DNA from: Hofstenia miamia
Taxonomy: Eukaryota > Xenacoelomorpha > Acoela
NCBI GenBank assembly: GCA_004352715.1
Contig: SCFE01000074.1
Coordinates: forward strand, 135,563-199,562
Direction: 5' to 3'
DNA: 64,000 nucleotides
A program made the position numbers and the translations under genes. Below are positions 47,396-59,545 of the stretch, piece by piece. How positions within the stretch are numbered: position 1 is the stretch's first letter; each line of letters begins with the position of its first letter. The notes beneath the pieces were generated by a model, which worked only from the letters and a program-made list of their open reading frames with translations, was not told the origin of the DNA and ran no database searches.

Positions 47396-47473
47396 GGGTT
47401 TTGAGTTGATCAATCGAATCGCCTTTTTGTGACACAATTTTGGGTTTAAGTATGCCCCCGGAGAGATTATCAC
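47288..47473 (-). pseudogene. Possible LINE reverse-transcriptase C-terminal fragment
   Basis: The minus-strand frame contains KLCHKKAIRLINSKPSFD, followed by HFEECIYVLRKLDY. This is similar to the LQKKAIRII...Y-E-Y segment that follows the RT domain in CR1/Jockey-type LINEs. Only this fragment is visible. It overlaps the secreted-type ORF on the other strand, and at most one of them is likely to be genuine. Confidence 0.35.
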
Positions 47474-47901
47474 GTCAATATTTGACAGCCATCAATCAGG
47501 GAAGTATCGATTTTAAAATTATTTGGTTGTGATAACACTTTCACAGGTCTAATGCTACGATAACCCAGGTCATTAATTTTGCTCACACATTTTGCTCACT
47601 AGATCGACACCTGGTCGACATTGTAGGATCATTTGTTATCGAAATTTCTTCTTCATCAGCTTTGTAATCGGAATTATTAAGTCAATATGCCAGCTACCAT
47701 CCAAATATATCTCTTCAAGAATAGTTTTTCGAACCACTGTTTAATGTAACCAGTATCTGGACGATGTCAATAGTTTCTTTCTTGATGATTGCGTTTCAAT
47801 AATCGGATGAAAGCAATTGATTTGTCACAATCAAAGTACAATACAATTGCCAATTTATCACAATTAGATTCTGCCTAGGTTAGTAATTCAGTGCTGTATA
47901 A

Positions 47902-48300
47902 TATTACGTTTCTTCCCCGGTTGCCAATAGTGATTTATCTACATATCATCGTAGGGATTTGTTTGCTCCTAAGATCTCAGCTCGTTCGAAGAAAAGAAGA
48001 ACTTTTAAGGACGAACCTGTTCCCGCTCATGATATTAGAAATCTGACCTACGAATTCTCATGTACTAATTTGTCCGTGTTGCAAAATGATGATCTTGATG
48101 TATCCGAATGCTATATTCCATTCGGTATTGAAAACATTGTTCCGATGAGGAAAATTCAGGTTACCTTCGATAGGTGCAAGTCGATTAAGGATATGGATGT
48201 TCTCGTTCAGGAAAAGAGACGTGGTTTGGCTTCAAAAAAACTAGATAAATTAAGTTCAGAGAAATATTATTCGAAAAGCCCGATTTTATCGTCAAAATAG
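47902..48300 (+). CDS. Unrecognised 132-codon coding segment, likely terminal exon
   Basis: This is one of the longest uninterrupted frames in the window and has markedly non-A+T codons. A likely acceptor (CCCCGGTTGCCAATAG, AG at 47929-47930) leads into DLSTYHRRDLFAPKISARSK, KRRTFKDEPVPAHDIRNLTY, EFSCTNLSVLQNDDLDVSEC, YIPFGIENIVPMRKIQVTFD and a Lys-rich end with EKRRGLASKKLDKLSSEKYY before TAG. It has a basic N-side, a central folded-looking part and a basic tail, suggesting a nuclear or chromatin-type protein, though that is inference. A GTGCAAGT donor at about 48173 would end it earlier. There is no upstream exon in sight. It could be a terminal exon or a processed copy. Confidence 0.5.
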   Translation, partial: YYVSSPVANSDLSTYHRRDLFAPKISARSKKRRTFKDEPVPAHDIRNLTYEFSCTNLSVLQNDDLDVSECYIPFGIENIVPMRKIQVTFDRCKSIKDMDVLVQEKRRGLASKKLDKLSSEKYYSKSPILSSK

Positions 48301-49731
48301 AGTTTTCTCCTTATCAAAAAATGAAATGTTCAAAGAAGTTGGTTCGTTCTGCTCTAGGGCTATAACATGAAATATAAGTCTATTTTGCAAAGGTTCTGGA
48401 GGCATCACCATGTTAATCAATTACTGTTCATCCCTGAGGTTTCCCCACTCCTGCCTACTCTCCTAGTTCCAGTAAACAATGTTGTACTGCATCAATTTTG
48501 ATAAAATTTAAATATTTTTATAAAATTCGTTTGAAAAAGACATCGAGGAATGGATTTGCAACCAGGGTTCGAAATAATTGCCACATTGTTTTTGTAAACA
48601 GCGATTAAAATTTGGCATTCGATTAAGATGTTGACCATATACTATATCAGGCTTACTAATGGTCCACAAAATCTGACCCAGGAGCTAAGCCTGACCAACA
48701 CATTTTTTACCCACGACATTGCGAGTACTCGAAATTTGAGTCGAGTAACAAAAACGCCACCCGAAATTTTAAGTACTCGAAACCAACTCGATATTTGCTT
48801 GAATGGGATCTATTTTTCTTACATTTATGCCTGTAATGTAAAAGAATCCATCGACTTTTTACTATTTATCTCAGTCTTGGTTTCCCTCATTTAGTTTAAC
48901 ATGGTGTATTTCTATTGTAAATTTACATAAGGTAGCAAAGTTATACTGGATTTTGTCTACGGAGAAAAGTAAGTCTAAATGTATTTGTACCTCAACTCGA
49001 ACTCGTGAGTTAGTATTCCAAGTGAACTAGAACCAAAAAAGTAAACTGGCAATGACCTACATTGTAATGAGTGATATTTACACACGACTTGATGATCATC
49101 TTACTCAATATTATTACAGAAGATATAATTGTGAGAACAAAATGCTAAATAAGGCAAAAATAACAAGAATAACGGTGTATGCAATGATTTTCACTACTCG
49201 CCAGTTTCATTATTCATAGTCTAGGAACACGGGCACTAGCCGGTCATGCGGGCTTTGAACTTTGTTGTGCGACGATATTAATTCTTAAAACGATTTGTTT
49301 GAAGTGCATTAGGTCAATTGATGGATACGTATTTTATATCTATCTATTCTATACATCTATCTACGTATATGTATTTCGTGAAAAAACTAATCTTCATGTA
49401 GATTTATAACAAAAATTACACTATACCACATAAAATACTACACTGGGCCACATAAAATAAACTGTATTATTCAACATCAGATAGTTTCATTTGAATGTCA
49501 CTTTCCTATATTGCATTAATATGTAAATGGTGACTTAAGAATCAAAGGTTGTGAACCTCCATATTATCAGTATCAGCTTTAAGTAAAGGGGGGGGTTCAA
49601 AGGGGCAAATGCCATAGACCTCGCTCGAAGCAATCATTACTGAAACGTTATTAATACATTCTAAATTTTAAGAAAATTAGTCTTTCACAATGTGAACTCA
49701 ACAATTTATTGGTTAATGTATATACTTAGCT
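48301..49731. other. Non-coding stretch, mostly old repeats
   Basis: TACTCGAAA motifs at 48725-48800 resemble the interior of the hAT-type element at 1036, but no termini were found. Confidence 0.35.
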
Positions 49732-50000
49732 TTAACCCTAATTCTAATAAGAATTTTTCAAAATCTGTGATAGAGCAACAACCCCTGATTTTGCACACAA
49801 TGTGCCTGAGCAGAGCTCTCATCCAATTGAGATTGATGCAGCAAGAAATTTTAAGTTTGTAAGCTATATAATTTCCCAACAAAAGAGCATATCCAAGCAC
49901 AGATCTATGCACTTTTACAACAATAAAATAAAGGCACGAAAACCACATTACAATAACTGGGACGTTTTTATCACTACTTTTTCATTTTGCTTTTAGGCAT
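49732..50000 (-). mobile_element. Family P1 copy 4, inverted, partial
   Basis: TTAACCCTAATTCTAATAAG followed by AATTTTTCAAAATCTGTGAT matches the reverse complement of the right end of P1 copy 2. CCTGATTTTGCACAC further on parallels the family's CTTTGACTTTGGGCACGG segment. The far end is not identified; the limit is approximate. Confidence 0.5.
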
Positions 50001-50219
50001 TTTTTCACGAGCCTGTGTAAGCTAAGGCCGGTCCTGCATATAATTTGAATTCCATGTATTATCTTACAAGGTCATACAAGAGATGTAGTGTATTATTATA
50101 ATAAATAAAAACTCGTTTCCAGTAAATGAATGATCAGTAGAACACTATAAATATTTCAACTGTTTGATATGTTGTCAACTATTGCGATAAATTGGTAGAA
50201 CTTCCTCTGGAAGCTGGAC

Positions 50220-50727
50220 TTAACACTAGAACTCCGAAAATTTAATACACCCTTTAATTCCTAATCCGGTCATAAATGACCAGTATTTGTGTAGCATTTA
50301 TTACAGTGAGATTTATACAGGCATTCAGGTTCATATTTAATAAACACTGCTACTGCTATCTGATGCAATATCCCACATAATTTGATTAAGAGCCCGTTTT
50401 GCTGCTTCTGTTGCCATTAATTTTTAACTAAAACGATCAAAACTGTAATACATGCTCAATATAAAGTATATTACTGCATAAATATAACTACACAACCGCA
50501 TGCATGAAATGTTTAGTCTAGGTCGCAAATGACCGGTTTTCGGAGTTTAAGGGGTATTATTGATTTTTAATATCTAAGTCTGTCTGTTTTCCGAAAATGT
50601 CATCAATTCGTACTTTACAGCAGAATTAGTGAATATAGGTGTAAACTTGTAAAAATTTTTACATGTAGGGAAGTAGTTGTTTAACAATTGCATCAAAAAC
50701 GGTCACGGCTCGGAGTTCTAGTGTTAA
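50220..50727. mobile_element. piggyBac-type MITE P3
   Basis: TTAACACTAGAACTCCGA at 50220 is matched exactly by TCGGAGTTCTAGTGTTAA ending at 50727, an 18-bp perfect inverted terminus including TTAA. The 500-bp interior lacks a transposase. GGTCATAAATGACC lies near the left end and GGTCGCAAATGACCGG in the interior at about 50521, as expected of internal binding sites. TCGGAGTTTAAG also recurs there. This is a well-preserved, probably young copy. Confidence 0.88.
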
Positions 50728-52012
50728 GTATGACTTTATCTTTGTAAAGTTAAGTACTTAATTAGGGTTTTTACCAAACTACATTGATAGGTGTTATGAC
50801 TGTCAAGAGTTTTAGTTAAGAAACACTTAGTTAAGTGCATAACGAGCTTAAGATACGGGCACGGACAAACCGCCGGGCCTATTTTTATGGGTTTACAAAC
50901 AGGACACGAGCACACCCTACCCCAATTCATAATTGTTTATACATGAATTAACCCTAGTCACCAATCGTTTTCTTCATTAATTCTTAATCGTAATAGTAGG
51001 TTTACTAAGAATTTATTTGCAAAAAAGATCATACGTATTTTCTAACAAGAAAGCTTCAATAAATAATCTACGTGTCTGAATACATAACAAAATTATATTT
51101 TTTGTTTTGAAAAGTTTACGCCAATTAATATTTTGCAACGCAGCTCCGACTGAAATTATATTGCAAATTGCGATAAGATACGGCTTCTATCCAATCATAT
51201 ATTGTTTAAGAAAGCTCAAAAAAAGATGGAAATTAAAATGGAGGCCTGTCTCATCCACATAAAATTATTGTTGCCTGTCTTAGAAAAATTTTAAAAATTC
51301 TTTTTTTATTCACAGCTGTTATTTTCGATTGGATTCCATTTAAAGAAGTGCATTGCGTTGACATTGAATTGATCGAAAAATTGGCTACAAATTGCACCTC
51401 TACTTAATGTCATACTTAATAGTAATTTTGCGCTTGTTATCCGTCACAAGATATACTACTAGCTCAATTAACATCCCTAATAATTCTTCAATTTTTTGAA
51501 TGAAATTATGTGAATTAACACAAACTACTGTTATTGTAAATAATGTTGTACATACATATAATGTTATCATTATAAATATTTAAATAGAAATATGTGCTTG
51601 TACATGGATGGTCACTTGGTGGTAGTGATGAAAGCATTTGTGATGCGCATTGATTTGCAAAAAAACTATAGGGACATACTGCAGTCGTGTGCAGCTTTTC
51701 TTCAAAAAGTCTCTGACAAAATAAGGTAGTTTATTTATCAACTTTGATTTATCAAAATCAGCATCAGCTATTCAAAGGTCTTCCCAAATGTTTTTTATTC
51801 TTATAAAGTTATAAAACTACACCCAATCATTTTCGTATAGCAAACAATTTAAAGAACTATTGACTAACAACAAAATTCATTTCTATTTTGAAAACTTCTT
51901 ATATTTGGGACAGGAGATCTTGCAGTATGAAAGTTTCGTAGTAGTATTGTGTTCTACTATTACTTGGAAACAAGTAACAAAGTTATCATTATTTCTCTAA
52001 ACGATGCCTTGC
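50728..52012. other. A+T-rich stretch with no supported gene
   Basis: Contains a G+C-rich patch with CGGGCACGG and GCCGGGCC motifs at 50855-50925 and a solo TTAACCCTAGTC at about 50947, both likely transposon debris. Confidence 0.35.

Positions 52013-52081
<69 letters not shown>
52013..52081. repeat. Compound (TA)n-(AAAT)n-(TA)n microsatellite
   Basis: Two TA runs separated by AAATAAATAAAT. Confidence 0.9.
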
Positions 52082-54432
52082 CTAACTATGCTGAGAAGAA
52101 TATTTAAAGAGAAATGAAACAATGAAACATTTCAATCTACTAATATACATATGGCTAAAAATAACAAATATCAAAATATCTAAGTGGAAAAATAAATTCT
52201 GCAGAAGATCTGAATATTTATTGAATTTATAACAAATATATTATATAATTTTTTAGTGATAAAATAAAAGGTTTGACTAATTTAATTATTATCATTTTTA
52301 TAATTCCTTTTCTTTTGCAACTTATTATATTTGATTAAAAACGTTAAGTTTTAATCTCAGTGAATTTCTTCAGACATTGTTTAAATCTGGGATATATATC
52401 AGCCCCCATTTTTGAAGAAATTCAGTTCTCCAGTCAAACAAACAGATAAACGGCTGTAAGGAATGGCAGGAATTCTTGGAATGATTTTATTATCGTCTAA
52501 AGCTTGTGTTTTGTCCATATTCTGAATCGCTATGACTCATTATCGTAATTAAATTTATCAGCTCTAGTAATAGTTGCAACAAGCCTGCAAATATTTCCGT
52601 AAACGGGTAAGCTTTGATTTGCATGTTTGTCATATAAATAACGGTAATACTAAAATAAAGTGGATAATCCAATTAACTATAAGAACAGGCTTTTGGAAAT
52701 TATAAGAGAATATTTAAAACGATAGCAGAACTACAAAAAGGTCTCTGCTTTAAATTAAAGTAGCGGTCATATTTTGATTTAGTTCTAAAAATGACAATGC
52801 AACCATAGGCAGTCGCAAGTTCTTTCAAGTTTCTGTGTATATTTGCAATTGTAATTATACAATGTCTAAAATGACTATAACAAGGCCATTTTAAAATATT
52901 TTAGCATAGAGTTGCTTTGAAAAGATTGTAGTGTGTATGTCATAACTTCAACAAAAGGATTTCCGAATTAGGGAATATTTCAATAGAAATCTTTAGGAAG
53001 TGACTTTCGTTTTATTTTGTATTTGTGAAAATATTCTGCTCAACTTCAAGATGTTAATAATTAAGTGATATTATGGGAAGCTGTTACTAAGAAGTATTTC
53101 CTACACATTGAAATTGAGGGAAAACTTTCTTTGAGAATAGTTGAGGTAAATGGGGCAAACAAATGGATAACGAATTAAATATCAACCCTCCATGCTTAAA
53201 TTAACTTAATTTACAATGATTTTTCATAGATTAACGTTTTCTAGCTTTTAATAACTTATCCAGTGTCCTTATGGCCAAATATAAATTTTGTATGTGTAAC
53301 ATCACAAAAATTGATGTTTATTGTACCATTTCCAATCCACTTCGAACTCATTTGATAAGTATGGTCATCAACTATCTATAATTACATTTTCCTATGTATT
53401 TGAAGAACTATTTTATTATAGTTTCAAGTTATTGAAGACACTTGATAAATATTTTAATTATTTGTCTTATATAAGGCAATAGTCCAACTAAGGGTGTGCT
53501 GCAGGGTGCATGGCACTAGACGTGTTGTCATTTCAATGTCTTTTATTAATAAATGCCAGCTTGATTTCTTATGAACGTATATCTGTCATAACTATACACC
53601 TAACTGTATCATATTTAACATGCTCCTCTGCTTATAAAGCAACGTTTTCTCTTGCACCCCCCTTCCACCAACCCCCCCAGAGAATGTTTGCATCAAAGAT
53701 ATATATTTCCGGCTACGCCCTTGTTGTAATCTTGGAAACTTAAAAAACTGTATTGTAACGGACAGCTCTATATTTTCTGTTATGTTTTCATATAAAAAAT
53801 AATTTTGCAGCAGTTGCCTCGTAGGTAGGCTTGGCTAACGTATTCCATTCAGTAGGCAGTTTGTAATAGATTCGGCTGTGACATACAATTCCAGCAAAGT
53901 ACTTTGAAGCTCCCAGATGTGCTTCAAGAGTACTGCACTGCTTAGAAATTCATTTAAATAGAAATTGTGATAAAAGAATTTACTGTTGAATTCATAGAAC
54001 CTTTCCCTCTTTTCATGACTAGTTGAAAGCATTCTTCTTTAGAATTTAGTTTATTTGTTTTTGTTTATAAATGAGCTTATTTATTTAATTCATACACAAA
54101 TGAGTGGTAAAAGGATAAATGCAAAACTTAATAAGTAAAATATTTATGCGGCTCAGAATTGACCTTTTAAAATTTGTATAAAACTACAAGTTCAAAGGCA
54201 TAATTGGCAGTTACAATTAATTTTATTGATGAAAGCATTAACTTTAAAATTTTGCTTTTTTGCAGGTGAAAAAATGTTATTTCTGCTAAGATGATGGCCT
54301 TTAATCATTTGTACACAGTTTATTAAAAGTTACACACAAAATGTTTTTTGATTTTTTACATTTCATAATTGCCCCCAATAGTTGGTTTTTTTGCATTGTA
54401 ATGATCACTATAATGTTTGAAAATATTAAAAT
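52082..54432. other. A+T-rich stretch with no supported gene
   Basis: A C-rich patch at 53655-53682 stands out, but no gene or repeat could be assigned. Confidence 0.4.
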
Positions 54433-55628
54433 GGTTTCCGCGCTAAGCATAGTGCAAGTGATGCAATTATTTCAATTACTGAAAAAATATCCTCAAATAA
54501 ATCTCAAAATAAATCCAGTTGCATAGCCCTTTTAGACTTAAAGAAAGCTTTTAATTCAATGAATTTTGAAATTTTGGCCATTAAACTTAAAGAATTACGG
54601 ATTTCAACTAAATTCAATTAAATTACTTATGAGTTTTTAGAAAATAGAAAACCGCGTGTTTTAATGAATAATATGAAATCTGATTACATTAAAACCGATC
54701 GAGGAGTGCCTCAAGGCACAGTACTAGGGCCAATTTTATTTGCAATATATGTAAATGACATAATTAAACATCTAAATCATAGTGAAATATATCAATTGTC
54801 TTATGATACCTGTCTCATAAATACAGATAATGATGCATTTAGGGCCACAAAACATTTACAAAGTGATATTGAAAATCTTTCTAGGTATTTCTAATCCAAT
54901 CAATTAAAAATTAATATTGAAAAAACACAATTCACTATATTTTCCCCCAATTTCGTAAAAGAAATAATAAACAAGATTGAATTAATTGTTAACAGTATCC
55001 CAATAAAACAAAGTGATCATGTTACATATTTAGGTGTTGTTTAAAATTTGATAAATTTCTCCTAAAAAAGTTACAAAAAATGGCTTCTGGCGTTAGATAC
55101 TTATAGCAACTCAGAAATTTCGGACCAGATTATCACGTTCAATTATTACATGCATTTTGTTTATCGCAATTATCTTATTGTTTATTTTTATTTATTAATT
55201 TTAATAAAGAAAGCCCCTAGTTCTTATCAAAAACTTTTCATTGGTCATTAAAAACATTAAATTTAGCACGTAAGCATGATCATGTTGGTGAATACAGACG
55301 AAAATAAAATATATTATCCCCGCTATATCAAGTACAATTCTATGCAGCTTCAATTTTATTTAAGTATAAATATGACCGACAATCAATTTCTTTTCTTGAT
55401 AATTACTCAAAAATATATCCTCGATCACATAAGTTTATTTGCAGCAGTATTTCCTATCCTAGTTTTCGCCGAGCAACTTGTAATACTTGGAATGATTTAG
55501 AAGATGAGATAAAAATAGAAAAAACTTACAAAAAATTTAGAAAAAAATTAAAAATTCTTCTTTTACATCGACAAGATACAATCGGAGACACAAACATGCT
55601 AAACACATTTATTGATTTTTTACACTGA
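54433..55628 (+). pseudogene. Non-LTR retrotransposon (CR1/Jockey-like) reverse transcriptase, inactive
   Basis: The frame starts GFRAKHSASDAIISITEK and continues with CIALLDLKKAFNSMNF (RT block A), DRGVPQGTVLGPILFAIYVN (block B), LSYDTCLI (block C), NQLKINIEKTQFTIFS and YLGVV, in the standard order of a LINE RT. In-frame stops lie at 54619, 54892 and 55042. The catalytic YADD tetrad has lost two residues (Y-D-T at 54802-54810), consistent with a 6-nt deletion. After frameshifts the C-terminal WNDLEDEIK...YKKFRKKLK block ends at TGA 55626. The 5' part (endonuclease) is missing, so this is a 5'-truncated dead copy. Confidence 0.88.
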
Positions 55629-55649
55629 GCTCACAACATACATAGACAC

Positions 55650-55667
55650 ACGCTCACACACACACAC
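55650..55667. repeat. Short (CA)n tract
   Basis: CACACA run just past the LINE remnant. Confidence 0.7.
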
Positions 55668-56345
55668 ATTTATTATTATTATATATTTATATTAGTTTGT
55701 AGATGAATTGTAACTTCTCAGCAAATATATTGCTTTGACTCTTATGCATTCCTCCTTCAACTTCTATTTATTTACAATACTGGTTTTATATTTTTATGTT
55801 AATATTTATTCTGCACCTGAAATTATCATCTGTTGCTTTTATGTTTACACATGATAAATTACACCATTGCAAATTGTCCTTTAAATAATTGATAACATCT
55901 GAACTCATTTTTATTAATTACTTTATGTAGGATTATAATTATATATAATGTCAAATTCAATTTGACAGAGTGATTTTAATATATCTATTTTCACATTTTA
56001 ATATTTGCAAAATTCTATCAAGAATACAAATCTTTTTGCAATGAGACACAATGAAAAAAGATTTAACAGATAAAAAGATGTGAAAGAAAGTCACAATCAC
56101 ATTTAGAAAATAATTGGAATTTGACTGATTTATATTTTATTAAACAGAAAATACATTTATACCCAATTATGAAAAAGTATATGAAAATAATCTGAATTAT
56201 ATTTTACTGAAAAAGCGAAGGTGAAATTTAGTAGATCCATTCATGTTCAATAATCTCAAACAGTGTTATTTACCAGAAGTGGTGTACATTACTATTTTTG
56301 ATGTGGAAATTGAATTTTTGTAATTTATAATTAATTGAATGCTAA

Positions 56346-56350
<5 letters not shown>

Positions 56351-56382
<32 letters not shown>
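56351..56382. repeat. (TA)n microsatellite
   Basis: Perfect TA run immediately before the tandem duplication. Confidence 0.9.
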
Positions 56383-56385
<3 letters not shown>

Positions 56386-56389
56386 TGCA

Positions 56390-56495
56390 CATGTATATCA
56401 CATCATTTCTATGCTAAATTAAACTGAGAGGAGATATATAAGTTTGCCCATGTATATCACATCATTTCTATGCTAAATTAAACTGAGAGGAGATA
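56390..56495. repeat. Two-copy tandem duplication, 59-bp period
   Basis: A 47-bp block starting CATGTATATCACATCATTTC and ending GAGAGGAGATA is present at 56390-56436 and, apparently identical, at 56449-56495. The spacer contains TATAAGTTTGCC. It abuts a TA microsatellite, so slippage or replication repair is the probable origin. Confidence 0.9.
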
Positions 56496-56932
56496 ACTGA
56501 AGTAAACGGTTGCTTTCACTCAGGTTTTGACACAAAAGATCTAATATCATGGAGCTCTCTTGGTAGAATAAATATTAATAATGTTTATCCTAAGATTTCT
56601 ATAAATCATTTAGTCAATGTTAGATTTCATCTACTATCATTTATCAACAAGAAAGAATTTTACTTCCCATTTCTCTTAAATACATTATGTCACTTAGAAT
56701 TTTAGTCTGAATCAATCTTTGTTTTTCCAAATGAGCTATGTGGAGTCTAAATTTGAGCTGACAAAAAAAGATAAACCGAGTTCGAGATTTATAGATTTGG
56801 TAAAGCATAATTTTCTGAAAATAATAAAAAGGCTCTTGAAAAGAAGGAAGCTCGTTTGCTAGCAAGACTGTTAAAAAGAAAAAACGTCTGCCAAATTAAG
56901 TAATGACTTCCAATCGTGGTGTAATTACAACC

Positions 56933-57084
56933 TTAACCCTAACCGCAACTCTATACCGTATTTACTAAAGAGAACTGAACTGAAACGAGTCAACAATCGT
57001 CTCTATTTTTATTCATGCTGACACAAAAATGCTGTGATTAAAAATTGCTGAGCACCATAAATTGTAAGTTATGTTAGGGTTTAA
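56933..57084. mobile_element. Possible very short TTAA-flanked element
   Basis: TTAACCCTAAC at 56933 and GTTAGGGTTTAA ending at 57084 form inverted ends around about 140 bp, with TTAA at both outer edges. The small size and short arms make this tentative. Confidence 0.35.
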
Positions 57085-58800
57085 TTTAAATGTGCACCAG
57101 TTTAGGTTTCTATATGCTTTATATTAAATTATATATAATTTAATAATTTGCTGTCAGTGCTATTATAAATACGTTGTCATGATTTCCTCAAATGAATGAG
57201 GAGCAAGTCGTAATTATTCCTAAAGCTCTGTTTTTAGAATTTGAAAAACTCCAAAGGCCTAACCTTGAAACAGTGAATTTCATTTATTCTAAATTGATTG
57301 CTTCCATAGCATTACTTCAAAGTTAATGAAGAATGCATAATATCAGATATTTTTCGAAGCCAGTTATTCAAAATTTAACACAAGTGTTACTAAAATTTTG
57401 TAAAAGTACAGAAATATGTATAATATATTTATTAACCTTCATATCGAAGCTGTTATAAAATTTGTAGGCCATATTTCATTCATAGACAATTTGGTGCTAA
57501 AATCATCTATAAGTTACCATACTAATCCATCATTTTAATTTAACACACCGCTTTGTTTGGTCTTGAGTTTATGTTAGTATAATCTTTTTTATGAATAGAA
57601 ATAATAAAGAATAAAATTAAGGGATGTATTCCGTTTCACTGAGAATACATTATACAATTTTTAATATAATGAAATAATTTCATGTTAAGTAAACCTCAAT
57701 TTCCTTTAATATAGATAAGTCACCAAATCAAACTCAAATTAAATTTCAAACAGCTACAATGCACAATTCAACGTCCTCGTTTTATTCAAATTGTTTACTC
57801 ATTCACATTTTACCGTGTAAAGAATAACTTTAAGCATAGCACGGTTCTATCGATGTCATGTGTTCCAATTGGAGTTTTTGTAGCTTATCACTTAAGAAAA
57901 AAATACATGGTGTTGGAGTTTTATTACATTTTTTTGAAGATATTTAATGCTTATTTGATATTGAGAAAAATCCACTCCCAAATGAATGTGCTGACATTAG
58001 CAAGTTCCTCACGGTTCCAGTGTTCGTGATGGCATTGGATTTTTAGTTGTGTATTTTCGAAAAATCTCTAGCAATTTTTACGGTATATCAAATTCATACA
58101 ATATAACGAAAAATTGTTATTTTGACTTCATTATCATTATTTGTCAAAGATTTTAAAAATATTTTTGTCCTTTTCATGTTTTTCTTTTATTTTCACAAAA
58201 GCTTTTCGATAACAGGAACCTTGAGATACACTTTCGCTCTATTTCATATATTTTTCTGCTATATACTGGTTTCAATAGTGGATGAAAATAATGCCTTGTT
58301 TCTTCGCTATTTGAACTAGAGTCATTGTCATTGAAAATATGGTTGACATTTACCGCAATCTTTTATTGCAAGAAAATACAAACCCAGATTACGTCATCAC
58401 TTATATTTGTGATCACTCCAACTGATTTTAGTGTCAAATGCTTATCTAAAAACATCTGCCTAAAGTTAATGGTTCATATTACTGTACTTCTCCTTGAAAG
58501 CTGCCTTATCGTTGACTATGAATGACAACGTGTGAACAAGATCTTAGAACTTTCCAGGCAGTGTCGACCATTTAAATTGCTTTAACCAGTTTTAAACTTC
58601 GTTTATACCAGCTGTTTGCTTAAATTCATTACTCAATGAACGATCTCGTTTAAACTTTGTTTATCTGACTGGCTTATTCAAATTTGACTGCAGCGACAAT
58701 GCAATGAACAAACAATAAATAGCCTATTGAAATTAAATCGATTGTCATTTGATTAATATTTTGAGAAAAAAGTAAACACCTATTATTGTATATTAGTTTT
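57085..58800. other. A+T-rich stretch with no supported gene
   Basis: Nothing recognised. Frames at 58122-58525 look like chance. Confidence 0.45.
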
Positions 58801-58813
58801 TGCAAAAAGAAAG

Positions 58814-58927
58814 ATGGATACTCCTACGGTGTTATTCAAACCAGATTTTGAAGACATATCAAGCGGACATCCAGTGTTGGTGTGCAAATTCGTGTATAAA
58901 ATTAGACTGAATTTACAGATTATCTAG
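58814..58927 (+). CDS. Weak candidate initial exon
   Basis: ATG opens MDTPTVLFKPDFEDISSGHP, then VLVCKFVYKIRLNLQII and a stop. A GTGTGC after GHPVL could be a donor, which would leave a 22-residue acidic N-terminus with good codon variety. No promoter motif stands out upstream, and a LINE 3' end follows closely. Confidence 0.25.
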   Translation: MDTPTVLFKPDFEDISSGHPVLVCKFVYKIRLNLQII

Positions 58928-59159
58928 AAGAAATGTTACTGCCACGGCATAGAATACTTGCACGATACTTGTTCCAAATTTTGCAATCCCCAGCTAACCT
59001 CTATAGATCATTTCAGAAGGCTGTAATCTTATTTAGTAGAAACAAGATTCCAATGGATACTATCTGCAAAAAATTTTTTGTGTTAGAGAGTAAATTATTT
59101 AATTTTGAATATGCTGGCTGTTTGCTTAATTCTCATATTTTGAATGCAGTTTCTTATTC

Positions 59160-59545
59160 AAATTAATTTACTGACTCGGAAGTTAGACCTTGATCCATTT
59201 GATTTTATCTCGTTCTCTAACTCCCACTCTACTCGCGCTGATGATGCTGTCACGTTCTCTGTTTGTCGTCTCAAGAAACATCGCACCCTTCACTCGGTTT
59301 TCAATCGTGTTTGTGCTTCTGCTAATTTCTTACTGACTCTAAATCCTACAACTGCCATTGATTTTTTTTCCTCGCCCACGACCTTCAAGAAATCTTTAAT
59401 GTCTTTCCTTTTCGATGTTCCTTTGTCTCACTTTGACTACTCTTCCATCTGCTCGTACTTCATCCTGTGTGAAAACTCCCGTTGTCGATTGATTTGACTT
59501 TTTAATTTTTGTTTTGTTCCGCCCTAACCGGCTTAATAAAGTCTT

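Noticed and set aside
53510-53743. 77-codon open frame over a C-rich patch
   Set aside because: No recognisable domain or splice signals, and the composition shifts abruptly within the frame.
56931-56947. Telomere-like TTAACCCTAACC
   Set aside because: Only about two units, and it sits as one end of an inverted pair, so it is more likely a transposon terminus.
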